DNA of 14,563 nucleotides, from NCBI GenBank assembly GCA_946478635.1, contig CAMLCX010000067.1, positions 1-14,563 of the forward strand. Reading direction: 5' to 3'. Below, piece by piece: positions 7,698-13,970 of this stretch; positions within the stretch are counted from its first letter, which is position 1; each line of letters begins with the position of its first letter. The position numbers and the translations under genes were made by a program. Origin of the DNA: an uncultured Pseudomonadota bacterium (lineage in GTDB: Bacteria > Desulfobacterota_B > Binatia > UBA9968). The notes below the pieces were generated by a model. It searched no databases and had not been told where the DNA came from. It was given only the letters and a program-made list of their open reading frames with translations.

Positions 7698-9755
7698 ATG
7701 GCTAGTTTCACACCTAAACCCGCTGAGAATTTGTTGCGTGCGAAGTCGGTTGCGATTATCGGTGCTTCACAAAAGGGCGCCTGGCCCCAGGGAATCTACC
7801 GAAATCTCAAAGGCGCGAAGTTTCCCGGCGGGGTCTATTTGATCAATCCGAATTACCAGGAACTCTACGGCGACAAATGTTACCCGAACCTGGCTAGTTT
7901 ACCGGAAGTGCCGGAAGAGCTGCTCGTTCTTATTCCGACCCGCGCCGTTCTCGGCGTCTTGGAGGAAGCGGCGAAGCTTGGCACGAAGGCGGCGACGATT
8001 TATACCGCCGGTTTTGGCGAGGGCGACGATGAAAAGGGGAAGGAACGCGCCCAGGCGATGAAAACTCTGTGCGAGCGCACGGGCATGGTCATTTGCGGTC
8101 CGAATTGCATGGGATCGTACTCGGTGAGTGAAGGACTCTGGACTTTTCCGACGGCGACGCCGCTGCTCAAAAAAGGGCCCGTGGGTTTGATTTTTCAAAG
8201 TGGCGGTTCGCTCGGCAACTGGATCAAGGGCGCCACCGAACGCGGTATTGGTTTCAGCTACGCGATCTCCAGCGGCAATGAGGTCAGCCTCGACCTCGTC
8301 GACTACCTTTCGTTTTTGGTCAACGATCCCGACACCAAAGTCATTACACTGATGGTCGAAGGCATTCGCCGCCCCAATGAATTCATGGCGGTGGCCGAGC
8401 AAGCGCTCGGCCAGGGGAAACCGATTCTCGCCGTCAAGCTCGGCCGCTCCGAAATGGGCAAACGCCAGGCGATCTCGCACACCGGCTCACTCGCCGGCGC
8501 GGATGAAGTTTTTGACGCGGTCTGCAATCGACTGGGTTTGATTCGCTGTCCCACGCTGGAAGATCTGACTGAAACGACGCTGGCTTTCATGCCGGGACGA
8601 TTTCCCAAGGGCAGCCGCGCGGCAATCGTCGTCAATTCCGGCGGCATGAAGGGGCTCATCTGCGATCATTGCGACGAGCTTAAAACCAATTTGGCGCAGC
8701 TCAGCGACAAGACCAAAGAGGCGGTGCGCCCGCTGATTCCAGCGGAGCTCGCGGTGGAAAATCCGCTCGAGTGCGGCGTGGCCGGGTTCGGCGACGAGGC
8801 GGGTTTCATCAATATCGTCAAATTGCATGCCGAAGATCCGGGCGTTGATTTGCTCGCGATCCACGGCGAACTGCCGCGCGCCCAAACGCGCAGCGCCGAT
8901 CTCTTCAAGAGCGTCACGGCGGCAACGGATAAACCCGTGCTCGCGTTTGCTAGATCGACTTATAGTTGCTTGGACGAAAGCCGCGCCTTTCAAGAAGAAG
9001 CGGGCATGCCGTTCTTGCAGGCGATCAAGCCGACCTTGCGCGCGCTGGCGGGACTCGGTTTGTACGGCGAGAGGAGACAGCGGGGTGTGCCGAAACTCCC
9101 CGCCGCAACGGGTAATGCCGCTGACCTCGAAGGCGAGAACCTGAATGCGCTATTGCAACGACACGGCATCGGCTTGCCAAAACAAGCGATGGCCGGCACG
9201 GCGGCGGACGCGGCGGTAAAGGCACGGGAGATTGGATTTCCCGTAGCGGTGAAATTGATCGCCGCCGAAGTGGTCCATAAGACGGAATCCGGAGCTGTGG
9301 TTCTCGGTTTGAAGAGCGCCGAAGAAGTTCAGGCCGAAGGGCAAAAACTTCTGACCAAGACGCTGGGTAGGGGTCATTTGCTGATTCAAGAGATGATACA
9401 GGGTACGGAAGTGTTGATCGGCGCCCGCACCGATCCCCAGTATGGCCCATTTCTCATGGTGGGCCTCGGCGGCATCTTCGTTGAAATTCTGAAAGACGTT
9501 TCGATTCGGTTGTTGCCAATCGACGAGCGGGAAGCGCGCGAGATGCTCAAGGAGCTGCGCGGCTACAAGGTTCTTGAAGGCGTGCGCGGCCAAGGTCCGC
9601 GTGACATCGACGCGCTGGTGCGGGCGATGGTCGGCCTGGCCGATATTTTTGCGACGCACCGAAACCATTTATCGGACATGGAGATCAATCCGATCATGGT
9701 GCGGGCGCAAGGGCGCGGCGTCGCGGCGGTGGATGTGCGGCTAGTTCGGAAGTAA
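7698..9755 (+). CDS. ADP-forming acyl-CoA synthetase (acetate--CoA ligase family), single chain
   Basis: This 685-residue cytosolic enzyme of the NDP-forming acyl-CoA synthetase family interconverts a carboxylic acid, CoA and ATP with acyl-CoA, ADP and phosphate. Alpha and beta parts are fused. A CoA-binding Rossmann domain (about 10-140) contains AIIGAS and, later, GPNCMGSYS. Succinyl-CoA-ligase-like domains carry IFQSGGSLGNW and the SHTGSLAG loop, whose His261 matches the phosphorylated histidine. A C-terminal ATP-grasp domain (about 460-685) contains VHKTESGAVVLGL, with His527 at the second phosphotransfer position. There is no GNAT acetyltransferase domain, unlike Pat-type proteins. AAGGAAG (7687-7693) places the start at 7698 rather than at the upstream TTG. 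It lies 164 nt after the transporter ATPase and may activate the imported acid. The acid cannot be named. Confidence 0.88.
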   Translation: MASFTPKPAENLLRAKSVAIIGASQKGAWPQGIYRNLKGAKFPGGVYLINPNYQELYGDKCYPNLASLPEVPEELLVLIPTRAVLGVLEEAAKLGTKAATIYTAGFGEGDDEKGKERAQAMKTLCERTGMVICGPNCMGSYSVSEGLWTFPTATPLLKKGPVGLIFQSGGSLGNWIKGATERGIGFSYAISSGNEVSLDLVDYLSFLVNDPDTKVITLMVEGIRRPNEFMAVAEQALGQGKPILAVKLGRSEMGKRQAISHTGSLAGADEVFDAVCNRLGLIRCPTLEDLTETTLAFMPGRFPKGSRAAIVVNSGGMKGLICDHCDELKTNLAQLSDKTKEAVRPLIPAELAVENPLECGVAGFGDEAGFINIVKLHAEDPGVDLLAIHGELPRAQTRSADLFKSVTAATDKPVLAFARSTYSCLDESRAFQEEAGMPFLQAIKPTLRALAGLGLYGERRQRGVPKLPAATGNAADLEGENLNALLQRHGIGLPKQAMAGTAADAAVKAREIGFPVAVKLIAAEVVHKTESGAVVLGLKSAEEVQAEGQKLLTKTLGRGHLLIQEMIQGTEVLIGARTDPQYGPFLMVGLGGIFVEILKDVSIRLLPIDEREAREMLKELRGYKVLEGVRGQGPRDIDALVRAMVGLADIFATHRNHLSDMEINPIMVRAQGRGVAAVDVRLVRK

Positions 9756-9785
9756 AAATGAGCCGCAGTCAAATAAGAATTTAAT

Positions 9786-9812
9786 ATTTCGCCACTTCAT
9801 GGTGAAATTTTT
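9786..9812 (+). terminator. Probable intrinsic terminator after the acyl-CoA ligase gene
   Basis: TTTCGCCA (9787-9794) pairs with TGGTGAAA (9800-9807), with one G-U pair and a 5-nt loop. TTTTT follows at 9808-9812. It begins 32 nt beyond the stop codon at 9755. This hairpin and U-tract on the plus strand is the best rho-independent terminator in the window. It would end the importer/ligase transcription unit before the convergent minus-strand operon. Confidence 0.6.
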
Positions 9813-9853
9813 GTCGCTACTTTTTCGGTTGCGGCTGCGCTGCGCTGGGTAGG

Positions 9854-9872
9854 GGCGGGTTAGAAACCTGCC
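9854..9872. repeat. Small palindrome of the GGCGGGTT/AACCTGCC type
   Basis: GGCGGGTT at 9854-9861 faces AACCTGCC at 9865-9872 across a 3-nt loop, with one G-U pair. The flanking GTAGG matches a widespread dispersed palindrome. It lies in the convergent gap and codes for nothing visible. Confidence 0.4.
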
Positions 9873-9939
9873 GCGACATTTCCAGCACCTATTGGACGTA
9901 TCTAAAATTCGTTGAATAACTGCCGCACGACTCGGGTTA

Positions 9940-10029
9940 AAAATCTCCCCTTCCCTCTTTCCAAAGCAGGGGCGGAGTCCAGTCGAAGAAAAATTTCCCC
10001 TTTGAAAAAGAGGGATCAAGTGGGGATTT
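9940..10029. repeat. Dispersed inverted repeat (AAATCCCC/CCCTCTTTTTC type) in the convergent gap
   Basis: The left arm AAATCTCCCCTTCCCTCTTTCC (9941-9962, continuing AAAG) matches the reverse complement of the right arm CTTTGAAAAAGAGGGATC (10000-10017, continuing AAGTGGGGATTT) with small indels. An inner CAAAGCAGGGG/CCCCTTTG pair adds a second hairpin. It lies between the convergent acyl-CoA ligase and solute-binding genes, close to the stop codon of the latter. This consensus is a familiar intergenic repeat in environmental genomes. The copy number here is unknown. Confidence 0.55.
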
Positions 10030-10052
10030 GGGCGTGGTTCAGCCTGGGATCG

Positions 10053-11156
10053 TTATTTCCCTTGCGTGATGAATGCCGGATCGACGAAGGTTTCCCAGGG
10101 CTCGCGCTTCGGAATCATCTTGTCCGACTCGAGCAGGCGGATCATTTCCGCCAAACCGGAACCGTCGATCACGCCCTCGTGGAGAAAAGCTCTGTTCTCC
10201 GGAATCATGAACTTGTAGGTCTGAGCCGCGATCGCTTGATCCACTTTCAAACGCTGAACCATGAGCTCGATGGCGGCTTTTTCGTTGGCCGGATCGTTTA
10301 GCCAGCGCATTCCCTGACCGATTGCGCGCATATAACGCGTAAACAGCGGCCGGTTCTGCGCCAGCGATTTAGTCGTGACAAAAAAGGAAGTGTACTGCAA
10401 GTTTTTGATCTCGTCCGAATAATTGAGCAGAACTCTTCGGCCGGCTTCGACAGATTTAAAATTATAGGGCGGCGCTTCGGCCAACGAGGCGGCGACCTGC
10501 CCGGACGCGACCGCTTGAAATCTTTCCGGACTGCCGCCGACGAACAGCAGCGTGTAAGCCGACGGCGGAATGCCGCGGCGCTGCATGACATCTTTGAATA
10601 TTGTCGTGGTTATGCTCGCGAGCGATGCGCCGGCGATTTTCTGGCCTTTGAGATCGGCGAGAGTTTTGAACTGCGGGTTGCCGATCACCTGATAGGGGTA
10701 GCCGTAGTTCGAGCCGCCGATGATTTTGATCTCGGCGCCGCGCGCCGCGGCAATCACGCCGAAGTGGGTCCCCGATCGGGCAAGATCGACGGTGCCGGCG
10801 ATCAGCGCCTTGATGACAAGATCGGGGGTCATGTAGGTCGGCTCGACGTCGAGATTTTCTTTGGCAAAGAAGCCTTTTTCCTTGGCGGCGACATAGTCGA
10901 TGTCGAAGGCCGTCGGATTGGTCGAGCTCAGGGTGATTTTGTCCGCGGCGAAGAGCCGCGAGGAGATGCTCAAGAGCAGGGTCGCGAACATCACGATTAG
11001 CAGGCTGCTAAAAAAAGGTTTCGGATGCTTCGAGAGTCTCAGCATGAACGGCAAATCATAAATGATGTCAAACCCCCTCCGTTCGTCCTGAGCCCCGTCG
11101 AAGGACTCCGAGAAGGTTTTTCCGCAGTCTCGTACGAAAAATGAAACGCGCTTCAT
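10053..11156 (-). CDS. NMT1-like ABC substrate-binding protein with repeat-invaded N-terminus
   Basis: This 367-residue periplasmic solute-binding protein of the NMT1/THI5-like group has a mature domain starting near residue 71 (ADKITLSSTNPTAFDIDY). Family segments such as AAKEKGFFAKENLDV and LADLKGQKIAGAS follow. An excellent Shine-Dalgarno (GGAGGAG, plus-strand 11164-11170, 7 nt spacer) supports the ATG at 11156. However, the first 55 residues are odd. Residues 1-5 (MKRVS) are followed by about 45 residues encoded by an imperfect inverted repeat (SFDGAQDERR ... LRLSKHPKP). The hydrophobic core and RLFA cleavage site come only then. Met38 (11045) could give a normal leader but lacks a ribosome-binding site. 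The gene follows the enolase-superfamily gene by 38 nt, so both probably share a transcript. Confidence 0.82.
   Translation of the reverse strand: MKRVSFFVRDCGKTFSESFDGAQDERRGFDIIYDLPFMLRLSKHPKPFFSSLLIVMFATLLLSISSRLFAADKITLSSTNPTAFDIDYVAAKEKGFFAKENLDVEPTYMTPDLVIKALIAGTVDLARSGTHFGVIAAARGAEIKIIGGSNYGYPYQVIGNPQFKTLADLKGQKIAGASLASITTTIFKDVMQRRGIPPSAYTLLFVGGSPERFQAVASGQVAASLAEAPPYNFKSVEAGRRVLLNYSDEIKNLQYTSFFVTTKSLAQNRPLFTRYMRAIGQGMRWLNDPANEKAAIELMVQRLKVDQAIAAQTYKFMIPENRAFLHEGVIDGSGLAEMIRLLESDKMIPKREPWETFVDPAFITQGK
10998..11131. repeat. Palindromic repeat element inserted in frame at the 5' end of a solute-binding gene
   Basis: The left arm (about 10998-11052) contains TTAGCAGGCTGCT, GCTTCGAGAG, CTCAGC and GAACGG. 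The reverse complement of the right arm (about 11079-11131) contains ACTGCGG, CCTTCGACGG, CTCAGG and GAACGG in the same order. The arms are about 50 bp long with several mismatches, and the loop is about 26 bp. The TTCGTCCTGAG..TCGAAGGA core is a very common environmental dispersed palindrome. It lies inside the reading frame of the gene starting at 11156 and keeps it open. Confidence 0.65.
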
Positions 11157-11163
11157 TAAAAAT

Positions 11164-11170
11164 CTCCTCC
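11164..11170 (-). promoter_or_regulatory. Shine-Dalgarno GGAGGAG for the repeat-invaded solute-binding gene
   Basis: On the minus strand GGAGGAG stands 7 nt before the ATG at 11156. It is the only good ribosome-binding site upstream of this gene. It shows that the original start lies outside the palindromic element, so the element is translated. Confidence 0.75.
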
Positions 11171-11194
11171 GAAAAAATTGATCCCGCTGTTCGA

Positions 11195-12283
11195 CTATTT
11201 TTCTTCAAACTCTTTAAGCGCGTCTGAACGCGGTTCCAAGCCCAAGCCGGGCGTCTCCGTCAAAGTGACCCAGCCGTGATCCGGCGCCGGCGGCTCTTTA
11301 TAGATCTTATCGCCGACCCCCCACATCTCGAAGTGAAATTCGACGCGCCAGCCGTTCGCCATGGCGGCTTGCAGGTGCATATTGTGATGCGGCCAGCCGC
11401 CGCCGTTGGCGATCGGCAAATTGAACGCCTGCGCCAGGGCGGCAACTTTGACCGCTTCGGTATAGCCGCCGACCGAGCAAACGTTGGGTTGAGCGATGTC
11501 GACGGCGTGGTTGGCGATCAACTCGCGATGACGGAAGCGGTGGCCTTCGTTCTGTCCGGCGGCGATGGGAATACTCGTGTGCCGTCGCAAATCTGCGAGC
11601 AGCGCGGCGTCGTTCTGATAAACCGGCTCTTCGAACCAGGTGATGCCGCAGGGCTCGACCAGTTTGCAGAGCTCCAGCGCGCGGTTGAAAGAAAAAAGGT
11701 AATTGGCGTCGATCATCAACTCGACCTCGTCGCCGACCGCCAGACGCACCGCGCGCACACGTTCGGCGTCGAGTTTGGGATTTTCCGGATCGACGGCGAC
11801 CACCATCTTGAGCCGCTTCTCTCCTTGAGCGACAAGTTGGGTCGCGACATCGACGAGTTGGTCTTTACTGTATTGTTTCAGGCCGAAAGTGACGTAGGCA
11901 GGCACGGGATTCTGCGCCCCGCCGAGCAGGCGCCATACCGGTTCGTTATAATGCTTGCCTTTGATGTCCCAGAGCGCAATGTCGATGGCGCTCACGGCCG
12001 AGCTCCACATGCCGGTCTGGGCGCGCGGGTTAAACTGTTTGTAGAGTTGGTTCCATATCCTTTCGGTTTCGAGCGGATTTTTGCCGCGCAGAAACGGCGC
12101 CGCTTCGCGGTTGATGAATTCCCGAATCCCGAAGCGTTGTGAGCCGCGCGTCAAACCGTGGCCGGCCATTCCGCGGTCGGTCTCGACCGTAACGAACACG
12201 ATGCTGGTAACGATGGGCTCTTTGAGCAACGGGACGGAGATGGGAACGCGGTGCAGCGTCGCTCGGATATCCGTGATCTTCAG
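11195..12283 (-). CDS. Mandelate racemase/muconate-lactonizing family enzyme (enolase superfamily), CTG start
   Basis: With a CTG start at 12283 this is a 362-residue enolase-superfamily enzyme, which would abstract the alpha proton of a carboxylate to racemise, dehydrate or cycloisomerise it. The N-terminal capping domain begins KITDIRATLHRVP, the usual opening for the family right after Met. Barrel residues that can be assigned are Lys159 (RLKM), metal ligands Asp192 (MIDAN) and Glu218 (WFEEP), and Asp262 with His299/His300 (VDIAQPN; GGWPHHN) for the opposite face. The third metal-ligand position (AAGQNEG) is Gln244 rather than Glu. CTG is preferred because GGAGG lies 6 nt upstream and no ATG or GTG is nearby. 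An open frame continues upstream to an ATG at 12421, but those 46 residues are unlike the family. It is probably cotranscribed with the downstream solute-binding gene. Confidence 0.85.
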   Translation of the reverse strand: MKITDIRATLHRVPISVPLLKEPIVTSIVFVTVETDRGMAGHGLTRGSQRFGIREFINREAAPFLRGKNPLETERIWNQLYKQFNPRAQTGMWSSAVSAIDIALWDIKGKHYNEPVWRLLGGAQNPVPAYVTFGLKQYSKDQLVDVATQLVAQGEKRLKMVVAVDPENPKLDAERVRAVRLAVGDEVELMIDANYLFSFNRALELCKLVEPCGITWFEEPVYQNDAALLADLRRHTSIPIAAGQNEGHRFRHRELIANHAVDIAQPNVCSVGGYTEAVKVAALAQAFNLPIANGGGWPHHNMHLQAAMANGWRVEFHFEMWGVGDKIYKEPPAPDHGWVTLTETPGLGLEPRSDALKEFEEK

Positions 12284-12289
12284 GTGCCA

Positions 12290-12294
12290 CCTCC
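12290..12294 (-). promoter_or_regulatory. GGAGG Shine-Dalgarno pointing to a CTG start
   Basis: On the minus strand GGAGG (plus-strand CCTCC) is followed by 6 nt and then CTG AAG ATC, exactly where the family N-terminus begins. No ATG, GTG or TTG lies in frame between it and residue 1. The next in-frame start-like codon upstream is a TTG 17 codons away. Confidence 0.6.
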
Positions 12295-12309
12295 ACTTGC
12301 TGGCGTTGA

Positions 12310-12339
12310 CTGTTAGCCTAGATGAGCGGAGCAAGTCAA
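12310..12339 (-). promoter_or_regulatory. Candidate promoter for the enolase-superfamily/solute-binding operon
   Basis: On the minus strand TTGACT (12339-12334) and TAACAG (12315-12310) are 18 nt apart. They would start transcription about 20 nt before the CTG at 12283. If this promoter is real, the upstream open frame to 12421 cannot be part of the protein. The match is moderate. Confidence 0.35.
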
Positions 12340-12439
12340 ACTCCGGGTCATTTTGCGATCGAACCGCAGCTTGATCCAAATAGGGGCGGCATTTGCTGAC
12401 CGTTGACATCATGGCGGCCAAGTCCTAGCGTTTATTCAT

Positions 12440-13096
12440 ATGGTTGGTGCAGGCCGTGTTCGGACGCTGTTTCTGATCGTGTTTTTCGCCGGTTGTGCCG
12501 CGGCGACGGGGGGCGGACAATTCCAAGCAGGCCGGCGCGCGCTGCTCGTGGGTGATCCGGCAACGGCGGTGAGTTATTTAAATGGAGTCGCGGAGCAGAA
12601 TCCAAACTACGTAAACATTATCCAAAATTATCGCGAGAGTGTTTGGACCTATCTCGGGCGCGCCCAATACGAGACCAAACGCTACCCGGATGCGCTCAAG
12701 TCCCTCGAGCGTGCTCTGGCAATGGACAAAGACGATAACCTGGCAAAACTCTATCTGGGCCTTACGCTTCTGCGCACCGGAGATCCATCGCGCGGGGTAA
12801 AAGAAATTGAAGCCGGCATGAAGGGTCTCTACGACTGGATCGAGTATATGAACAGGACCAGGCCTTTTCAGGCCTACTGGGATCCAACTTATCGGATTCG
12901 CAAACAGATCGACCAGGACCTGGCGGCCATCGCCGGCAAAGACGTTAGCTCAGAGCAGCTCACCGAGAACGGCGCATGGGTCGGAAAGCAATTCGAAGAA
13001 GAGCTCGATAAAGTCCGCGACGACGAACGCCGGCAATTCGAGCGCGATTTCGAGCGCCGCCGCGGAGCCTCCATCGGACTAGGCATTGGGTTCTGA
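12440..13096 (+). CDS. TPR-containing putative lipoprotein
   Basis: This 218-residue protein has a short basic and hydrophobic leader (RVRTLFLIVFFAGC) ending in Cys19, a plausible though not perfect lipobox, so it is probably anchored in the cell envelope. Residues about 29-131 form tetratricopeptide-like helical pairs. The clearest is YLGRAQYETKRYPDALKSLE (71-90, continuing to about 99). The C-terminal third is charged, with a predicted helical, Arg/Glu-rich stretch (about 180-208) and a GLGIGF end. TPR lipoproteins commonly scaffold envelope complexes; no partner can be named. No clear Shine-Dalgarno precedes the ATG, and a GTG at codon 7 is an alternative start. It diverges from the enolase-superfamily gene. 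An unrecognised fragment and the bactofilin operon lie downstream. Confidence 0.72.
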   Translation: MVGAGRVRTLFLIVFFAGCAAATGGGQFQAGRRALLVGDPATAVSYLNGVAEQNPNYVNIIQNYRESVWTYLGRAQYETKRYPDALKSLERALAMDKDDNLAKLYLGLTLLRTGDPSRGVKEIEAGMKGLYDWIEYMNRTRPFQAYWDPTYRIRKQIDQDLAAIAGKDVSSEQLTENGAWVGKQFEEELDKVRDDERRQFERDFERRRGASIGLGIGF

Positions 13097-13100
13097 GAAT

Positions 13101-13280
13101 TTTATCGCGGCTTGTGGGTAACACATCGCGCGCCAACATGACTGCCAATCCCTGCGCTTCGATATAGTCCTTCTCCAACACAATTCGGTCGATAGTGTTC
13201 ACGCCTCGCGATTCATCGGTAACCGGATCGGCGCGCTTGTCCGAGGCGATGCGAAAATAAGACTCGGATCTCCCTAGTTT
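13101..13280 (-). pseudogene. Possible remnant of an unrecognised protein gene
   Basis: On the minus strand a 60-codon stretch, open after a TGA at 13281-13283, reads like genuine protein. It includes YFRIASDKRADPVTDESRG and then VNTIDRIVLEKDYIEAQGLA, with acidic and basic residues mixed and ordinary codon use. It has no good ribosome-binding site. After about residue 60 it runs into the antisense of the TPR gene and turns arginine-rich. I do not recognise the family. It could be a decayed internal or C-terminal fragment, or chance. Otherwise the 355-nt gap at 13097-13451 holds only the promoter elements listed here. Confidence 0.3.
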
Positions 13281-13329
13281 TCATCATTTACATCATTGGC
13301 AAAGGCAACTCCAGCCGCGGGGCGCACGG

Positions 13330-13343
13330 GGGGTCACGACCCC
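13330..13343. promoter_or_regulatory. GGGGTC/GACCCC palindrome next to the sigma-54 promoter
   Basis: GGGGTC (13330-13335) and GACCCC (13338-13343) flank a 2-nt centre, and TTTCT follows. It ends 4 nt before the -24 element. It could be a short terminator isolating the promoter from upstream reading, or a protein-binding site. The loop is too short for an ideal hairpin. Confidence 0.3.
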
Positions 13344-13347
13344 TTTC

Positions 13348-13363
13348 TGGCACTTGCTTTGCA
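13348..13363 (+). promoter_or_regulatory. Sigma-54 (RpoN) -24/-12 promoter of the bactofilin operon
   Basis: TGGCAC (13348-13353), five bases, then TTGCA (13359-13363) match the sigma-54 consensus TGGCAC-N5-TTGCA. The invariant GG (13349-13350) and GC (13361-13362) are exactly 10 nt apart, as required. Transcription would start near 13374, giving a leader of about 78 nt before the ATG at 13452. A sigma-54 promoter needs an AAA+ enhancer-binding activator, so the bactofilin operon is probably signal-controlled. No activator gene lies in the window. Confidence 0.7.
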
Positions 13364-13451
13364 CGGATTTAACCTGGTTTTTCTTCAGAAGCTTGTTTCG
13401 CAACATATCGTTTGCGATGGATAGCGGGCTACTCGCCCAAGGAGGTCATCA

Positions 13452-13970
13452 ATGGCGCTTTGGAATCAGACGACGCCAGAGGAGAACAGTGAAAAGCCTA
13501 ACGTGGCTCCACCCCCTGCCACGGCACCGGCCCCGGCAACTCAGGCAACCGCTATCCCAGTGCCTAAGGAGAGTCCTCCGAAAATCAATCGGGAATCGGT
13601 ATTCGGCTCCGGCGTTACGATCGAAGGCAAAATCGAGGGCGACTCCGACATACGCATCGCTGGCAACTTCAAAGGCGATATTCATATCAAAGGCGACTTG
13701 AATGTCGAAAAAGGCGCTCGTCTCGCCGCAAAAATCAATGCTGCCAATGTCACCCTGGGCGGTGAGTTGGATGGCAACGTCGTCGCGAGCGGTCAGGTCA
13801 GGCTTACCGAATCGGGGCAGATGGTCGGCGATCTCAAAGCGAGCACGTTGACCGTGGCAGCCGGCTCGCGCATGCGCGGTCACGTCGAGTTTGGCTGGAG
13901 CGCCGCAGAGACGGCCAAATTCGTCAATGGTCAAGTGCTCGACATCGACAAGAATCGAAAGGGCGGATGA
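13452..13970 (+). CDS. Bactofilin (polymer-forming cytoskeletal protein)
   Basis: This 172-residue bactofilin self-assembles without nucleotide into filaments, often on the inner face of the membrane, where it positions envelope or polysaccharide machinery. The flexible N-terminal tail (1-46) is rich in Pro, Ala and Thr. The core (about 48-148) is a right-handed beta-helix with short repeats such as GSGVTIEGKIEGDSDIRIAG, GDIHIKGDLNVEKGARL and GDLKASTLTVAAGSRMRGHV. A short polar C-tail follows. There is no transmembrane segment. Length and layout are typical of the family. A strong AAGGAGG site at 13439-13445 fixes the ATG. The stop codon overlaps the start of the zinc-ribbon gene (ATGA), suggesting coupled translation. 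A sigma-54 promoter lies about 80-100 nt upstream. Confidence 0.92.
   Translation: MALWNQTTPEENSEKPNVAPPPATAPAPATQATAIPVPKESPPKINRESVFGSGVTIEGKIEGDSDIRIAGNFKGDIHIKGDLNVEKGARLAAKINAANVTLGGELDGNVVASGQVRLTESGQMVGDLKASTLTVAAGSRMRGHVEFGWSAAETAKFVNGQVLDIDKNRKGG

Noticed and set aside
9912..10301. Plus-strand open frame across the convergent gap
   Set aside because: It runs through the dispersed repeat and then antisense to the solute-binding gene; no start signal or domain.
11276..12142. Long plus-strand open frame antisense to the enolase-superfamily gene
   Set aside because: It mirrors the codon bias of the real gene, and its translation shows no family motif.
12284..12421. N-terminal extension of the enolase-superfamily gene from the ATG at 12421
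   Set aside because: The extra 46 residues do not resemble the family, no ribosome-binding site precedes that ATG, and promoter-like boxes lie inside the stretch.
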